DNA of 21,138 bases, from the NCBI GenBank assembly GCA_025449115.1, contig JAHLKC010000286.1, forward strand, positions 1-21,138. The letters are read 5' to 3'. A program made the translations under genes and the position numbers. Numbering within the stretch: position 1 is the stretch's first letter; every line of letters starts with the position of its first letter. The DNA is from Chytridium lagenaria. Its lineage: Eukaryota; Chytridiomycota; Chytridiomycetes; Chytridiales; Chytridiaceae. Positions 18,201-21,138 of this stretch are shown piece by piece. The notes under the pieces are model-generated. The model was given only the letters and a program-made list of their open reading frames with translations, ran no database searches and was not told the DNA's origin.

Positions 18201-18488
18201 CCCAAAAACGATGCCTCATCCCGTCCCGTTTCGCGTCCCGCCAGTGTAAAGGCGGCACCGGCGCAATCATCACGCCCAATATCACGGACCGGGAGCGAGA
18301 GAAAAATTGCTTCAAAGCCAGTTTCAAGGGCTCCATCAAAGCCGGTGTCAAGGGCCGCGTCAAGGACGGCGTCCAGAGCTGCATCGAAGCCAGCGTCGAG
18401 GGTGGCATCAAGGGCGGGGAGTGTGAAGGAGATGGAGGGTGAGAGCGAGAGGCTTCCGGAGTTGCCCAAGACAGAGACTGAAGCTTAA
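15224..18488 (+). CDS. CFAP97: CFAP97 (KIAA1430/hemingway)-domain axonemal protein with long acidic repeat tail
   Basis: Family members build or maintain motile cilia, so the gene implies a flagellated cell. Exons: 15224-15542, 15592-15779, 15840-18003 and about 18099-18488; introns 49, 60 and 95 bp. The domain lies at about residues 66-200: RPTIDNGQPRVYPHLEMRLKRMQ, then EERLRDIERKNHILLDRI across intron 1, then ISQENL/TILQRIEDKAPYYN across intron 2. These match the conserved helices of the family. The rest is acidic and disordered, with three tandem 62-residue repeats (16491-17048) and SRP(I/L)S-type motifs. For intron 3, acceptor 18098 keeps frame; acceptor 18063 leads to an early stop. One extra base near 18145-18150 (AAAGG) must be skipped to join TEVVADAPVEVAEK to the final basic SRPxS-rich segment; otherwise the protein ends differently. 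Confidence 0.85.
16491..17048 (+). repeat. Three tandem 186-bp (62-residue) repeats inside the CFAP97-domain gene
   Basis: Copies lie at 16491-16676, 16677-16862 and 16863-17048, in frame and of equal length. Each reads S..L.NT..ENHHEDS, then H.EDQ.SGHT.E, FDTPHDN and VVEPD. Copies 1 and 2 are closest. They are acidic and His-rich. Copy number could vary by unequal exchange. Confidence 0.92.
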
Positions 18489-19563
18489 TGTCTCCTCATA
18501 TTCCGAGAATGACTCTGCAGTTGTAAAGCTGCAACCAGCGAGACTCATAACCTTTTTCTTTATTGTAATAATCTGTTTTGACGCTATGTTTGTTGAATTA
18601 TTAGACCTTTTCCCTTACCCTTTATGTATAAACATTTGTTAAGTGGTTATTTACGTCTTAAAACATCTTGACCCCTAATAACTTCCGTCTATAGTACATA
18701 ATAAACACCATCGTCTTCTACTTTTCTTTCGCTTGTCATGATGTCGTGATGAAGGTTACCTATTTCAGCTACAACGTGTGTAAACCCCCACAACAACCAC
18801 ACCCATGACATAAACTCTCATCTAACCCCCCACCCCCGAGAATAGTCTACATTTTTTTTGCTTTCATTTGTATTTTTATCCCTCTACTGCATCAACGTTC
18901 TTTATCGCTTATGGATTAATATATTTTTGAAAAAGGCTTGAGCAACGTTATCGACTTTTAAAAGACACCTGGAAGCTACATAATATTCACGCATAGTATG
19001 CAGGCGATGAAGTCGCAATAGACATGTTACGTTATAGGATTGTATGTATTCGAGGGTAAGTCCAAACACGCCTTTAAAAGTTGCCTAAAATTGTGGTGCC
19101 GGTTACCCCTTTCTAGTCCTTGTCTAGACCGAGAATCTCAACCCTAATTTAATCATCAAAACGCTTTGACGCCTGTATTCTCATTATATCTAGTTTATAC
19201 CTGCTCATTTAAAGCAAACAAAAATATTAGACTTTAAGATTCCAACTATAGAATTTCCATGTGTGCTTTATACAAAAGTGGTTATACGTAATAGTGCTTT
19301 TGGGGGAATTTAAGGATTGATGTACATTTTTATGGCATATGGGCCATGATAGTTGAGTCAAACACAAGCAGGGATTGGGAGGCAAAATCATGCTGAAAAG
19401 AGAGTCGCTACTATAATGGGGTGAGCCGTTGAGAACTGGGTTTAACATAAGAAAGTTTCGGTAACATAGAGGACTGATTACCAGGGTATAGTAGTGGTTG
19501 GATGGATGGAAGTGGGAAGGGAACGGGAATGTGAATTTTAAATCAAATGCCTGTTGACGAACG
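18489..19563. other. Convergent intergenic region, 3' flanks
   Basis: About 1.1 kb between the stops of the CFAP97-domain gene and the unknown minus-strand gene. It is AT-rich, with AATAAA-like signals (for example AATAAAC near 18700). No frame has protein-like composition, and I see no tRNA or repeat. Confidence 0.55.
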
Positions 19564-21070
19564 TCATATTTGGACGGTAGTGTCGTTAGACTGTCTTGTG
19601 AAAACGCTCTTCAATTTCATAACCCAATGGAATGAAAGCAACTTCCTTCGGCTTTTCGGCGACGTCCCCGTTTCAACAGCACTACGAGGCACAGCACTGT
19701 CCTTCCCCTTCAGCTCCCGTCTCTTTTGCGCGGGAGTTTTTAAGATCTCCCTCATCGTGTTCCCAACTTTCTTAAACCAAGAAATCCGCGGTACCTCCTC
19801 AGATACGTCAGAAACCGAAAACTCGCCGTCGTCCCTTTCTTGGATAGTCTCTTTCGGCGACCGTGAGGGACCCACACCAAATTTGTGGACATCCTCAGTA
19901 CTGGAAGTGTACAGCTCTCGTTCGGGAAAGAGAGTTGGGAGTATGGGTGGACGCATTGACTTGAAATTAAATGGAGCTACTTCTGTTGAGTAATCGGAGA
20001 GTGTGTTGATGTGGGCGAGAGAATCCGTCGCCGACGCTGCCGAGAGCGGGTTAGATGTCCGCCATGATTGGAAACCACTGTCCATTGGAATAATGGAAGG
20101 CTTTACAGCGGCGGAGGCGGGTTGCGAGGATGAGGTTGCTTCAGGTGAGGATTCAGACTCAGTCTCAGCCTCTTTCTCCTTCAAAGTATCAGCGGAATAT
20201 GCGACACCGTCGTTGCCCATAAATTCGTCCCCAGCCTTTAAATCCAACGAAATGTTATCAACTCCAATTTCTCCGGCATCTCGAACCACCGCCTCACTGA
20301 AGCTAACCATTCGTGAGTTGGTAGTCTTGGAAAGCGACGTTTCTGAAGGAGTTGATACAGTCTTTTCCCAACTATCATTAATCATCTAGAATAGGCTTTA
20401 GCATAGATGCTTAAAAACAAAGTCTAACCTTAATATCATGCGCAGTTCTAACTGGAAACGGGAACTCCGTATCGGCCTCCTTCAAACCTGCTCTTAAAGA
20501 TTTTTTCGACACAACCTCCCGCATTTTACGTTTATCACCTCCACAGCCCTCCTCAATTCCAGTCAATTTGCTCAAGAAAGGCCTTCCATTGGCTTTCGTT
20601 AATCCAAACGAGGCAGCTGCCTTCTCCATGTTGCTACGAAGCGCCTCAACATCCACGCTGGATGCATCTGAATCGACAACGTCATCATCACTGGCCCCCG
20701 CGTCATCACTATCGTCTTCGGAGGTAATATCAGAGTATTTTTGTCGCAAAAAGTCGAGGCCCTTTGACGTTGGCATGCTCAAAGCCTTGGCAAATGTCGC
20801 CATCATAAGAGGGTTGAAAAGTTCCTCCTCGTTCTCGCTTCCAGCTCCCTCGCTGATTGACGATAAACCATTAGAGAGACCTCCCATCCCCAACGCCGCA
20901 AACATCCCAGGTGAAAAAACATCCGGCATAGGTGCCTACGAAGAGCAGTAAGTGATCATGTCAGGTATCCACAAATCCAGTACCATGTAAGCCTGTATCC
21001 TCTTTTGCGCCTCCGTGTCAAAGTTCGGTGATGATGAATTGCCAGCAAAGAAAGATGATGACTTCGGCAT
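19564..21070 (-). CDS. Hypothetical Ser-rich protein (three exons, 471 aa, intact)
   Basis: I do not recognise this gene. Exon 1 (21070-20984) gives MPKSSSFFAG to QAYM. A 48-bp intron (20983-20936, donor GTACTG, acceptor CGTAG) leads into APMPDVFSPGMFAALGMGG. Exon 2 (20935-20429) ends in AHDIK, and a 43-bp intron (20428-20386) leads to MINDSWEKT. Exon 3 ends at 19564. All joins are phase 0 and no frame correction is needed. The N-terminal third has a hydrophobic Met/Gly/Leu patch and LFNPLMMATFAKAL; then come an acidic Asp/Ser run (about residues 100-125), Ser/Thr-rich linkers, RMVSFSEAV (similar to a PP1-docking RVxF motif) and a basic C-terminus (SRRKLLSFHWVMKLKSVF). No signal peptide or membrane helix. 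It is probably a disordered regulatory or scaffold protein; that is inference only. Confidence 0.75.
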
Positions 21071-21138
21071 GATGTGATGTGGAAGTCGGGTGTAGTGTGA
21101 ACGATGAAGAGATCAAAGATGGGCTGCGAATGCTAAGA

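Overview
The window looks like nuclear DNA of a zoosporic (flagellated) fungus, most likely a chytrid. Four things point there: short GT-AG introns (43-140 bp) with CTAAC/CTAAT-like branch sites, a fungal Pom1-type DYRK kinase, an axonemal CFAP97/hemingway-domain gene, and AT-rich intergenic DNA with long T runs. The species cannot be named from sequence alone. Exon structures below were read by eye from splice signals and frame continuity.

Layout. (1) 2-1820 (+): 3' part of a class II DYRK kinase with a Gln/Pro/Ser-rich tail. (2) 2769-5433 (-): three small unrecognised genes; two of them start with a similar MID(A/G)xY motif, and one has a predicted membrane helix. (3) 5779-6410: a dispersed repeat containing a tRNA-like T-arm, probably SINE-like. 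(4) 6853-9749 (+): three tandem paralogues encoding secreted, probably GPI-anchored, triple-Kazal protease inhibitors. (5) 9912-12475 (-): a Crypton-like tyrosine-recombinase transposon bounded by an identical 18-bp direct repeat. It appears to have inserted into a second copy of the repeat in (3), whose halves lie at 9837-9876 and 12575-12715. (6) 12814-14519 (-): an F-box/LRR gene, divergent from (7) 15224-18488 (+), the CFAP97-domain gene with a long acidic tail holding three 62-residue repeats. (8) 19564-21070 (-): an intact three-exon gene of unknown function.

Most of the longer genes need one or more single-base frame corrections to read through, whatever their function and including the conserved ones. 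Three of these sites are pinned by paralogue or domain alignment inside the window. The simplest reading is residual sequencing/assembly indels, but true decay (especially of the transposon and of one Kazal copy) cannot be excluded.

I did not find an obviously new multi-gene system. The most unusual content is the fungal Kazal-inhibitor cluster, the recombinase element nested in a tRNA-like repeat, and an abrupt C-to-G codon-choice switch at the same homologous place in all three Kazal genes.
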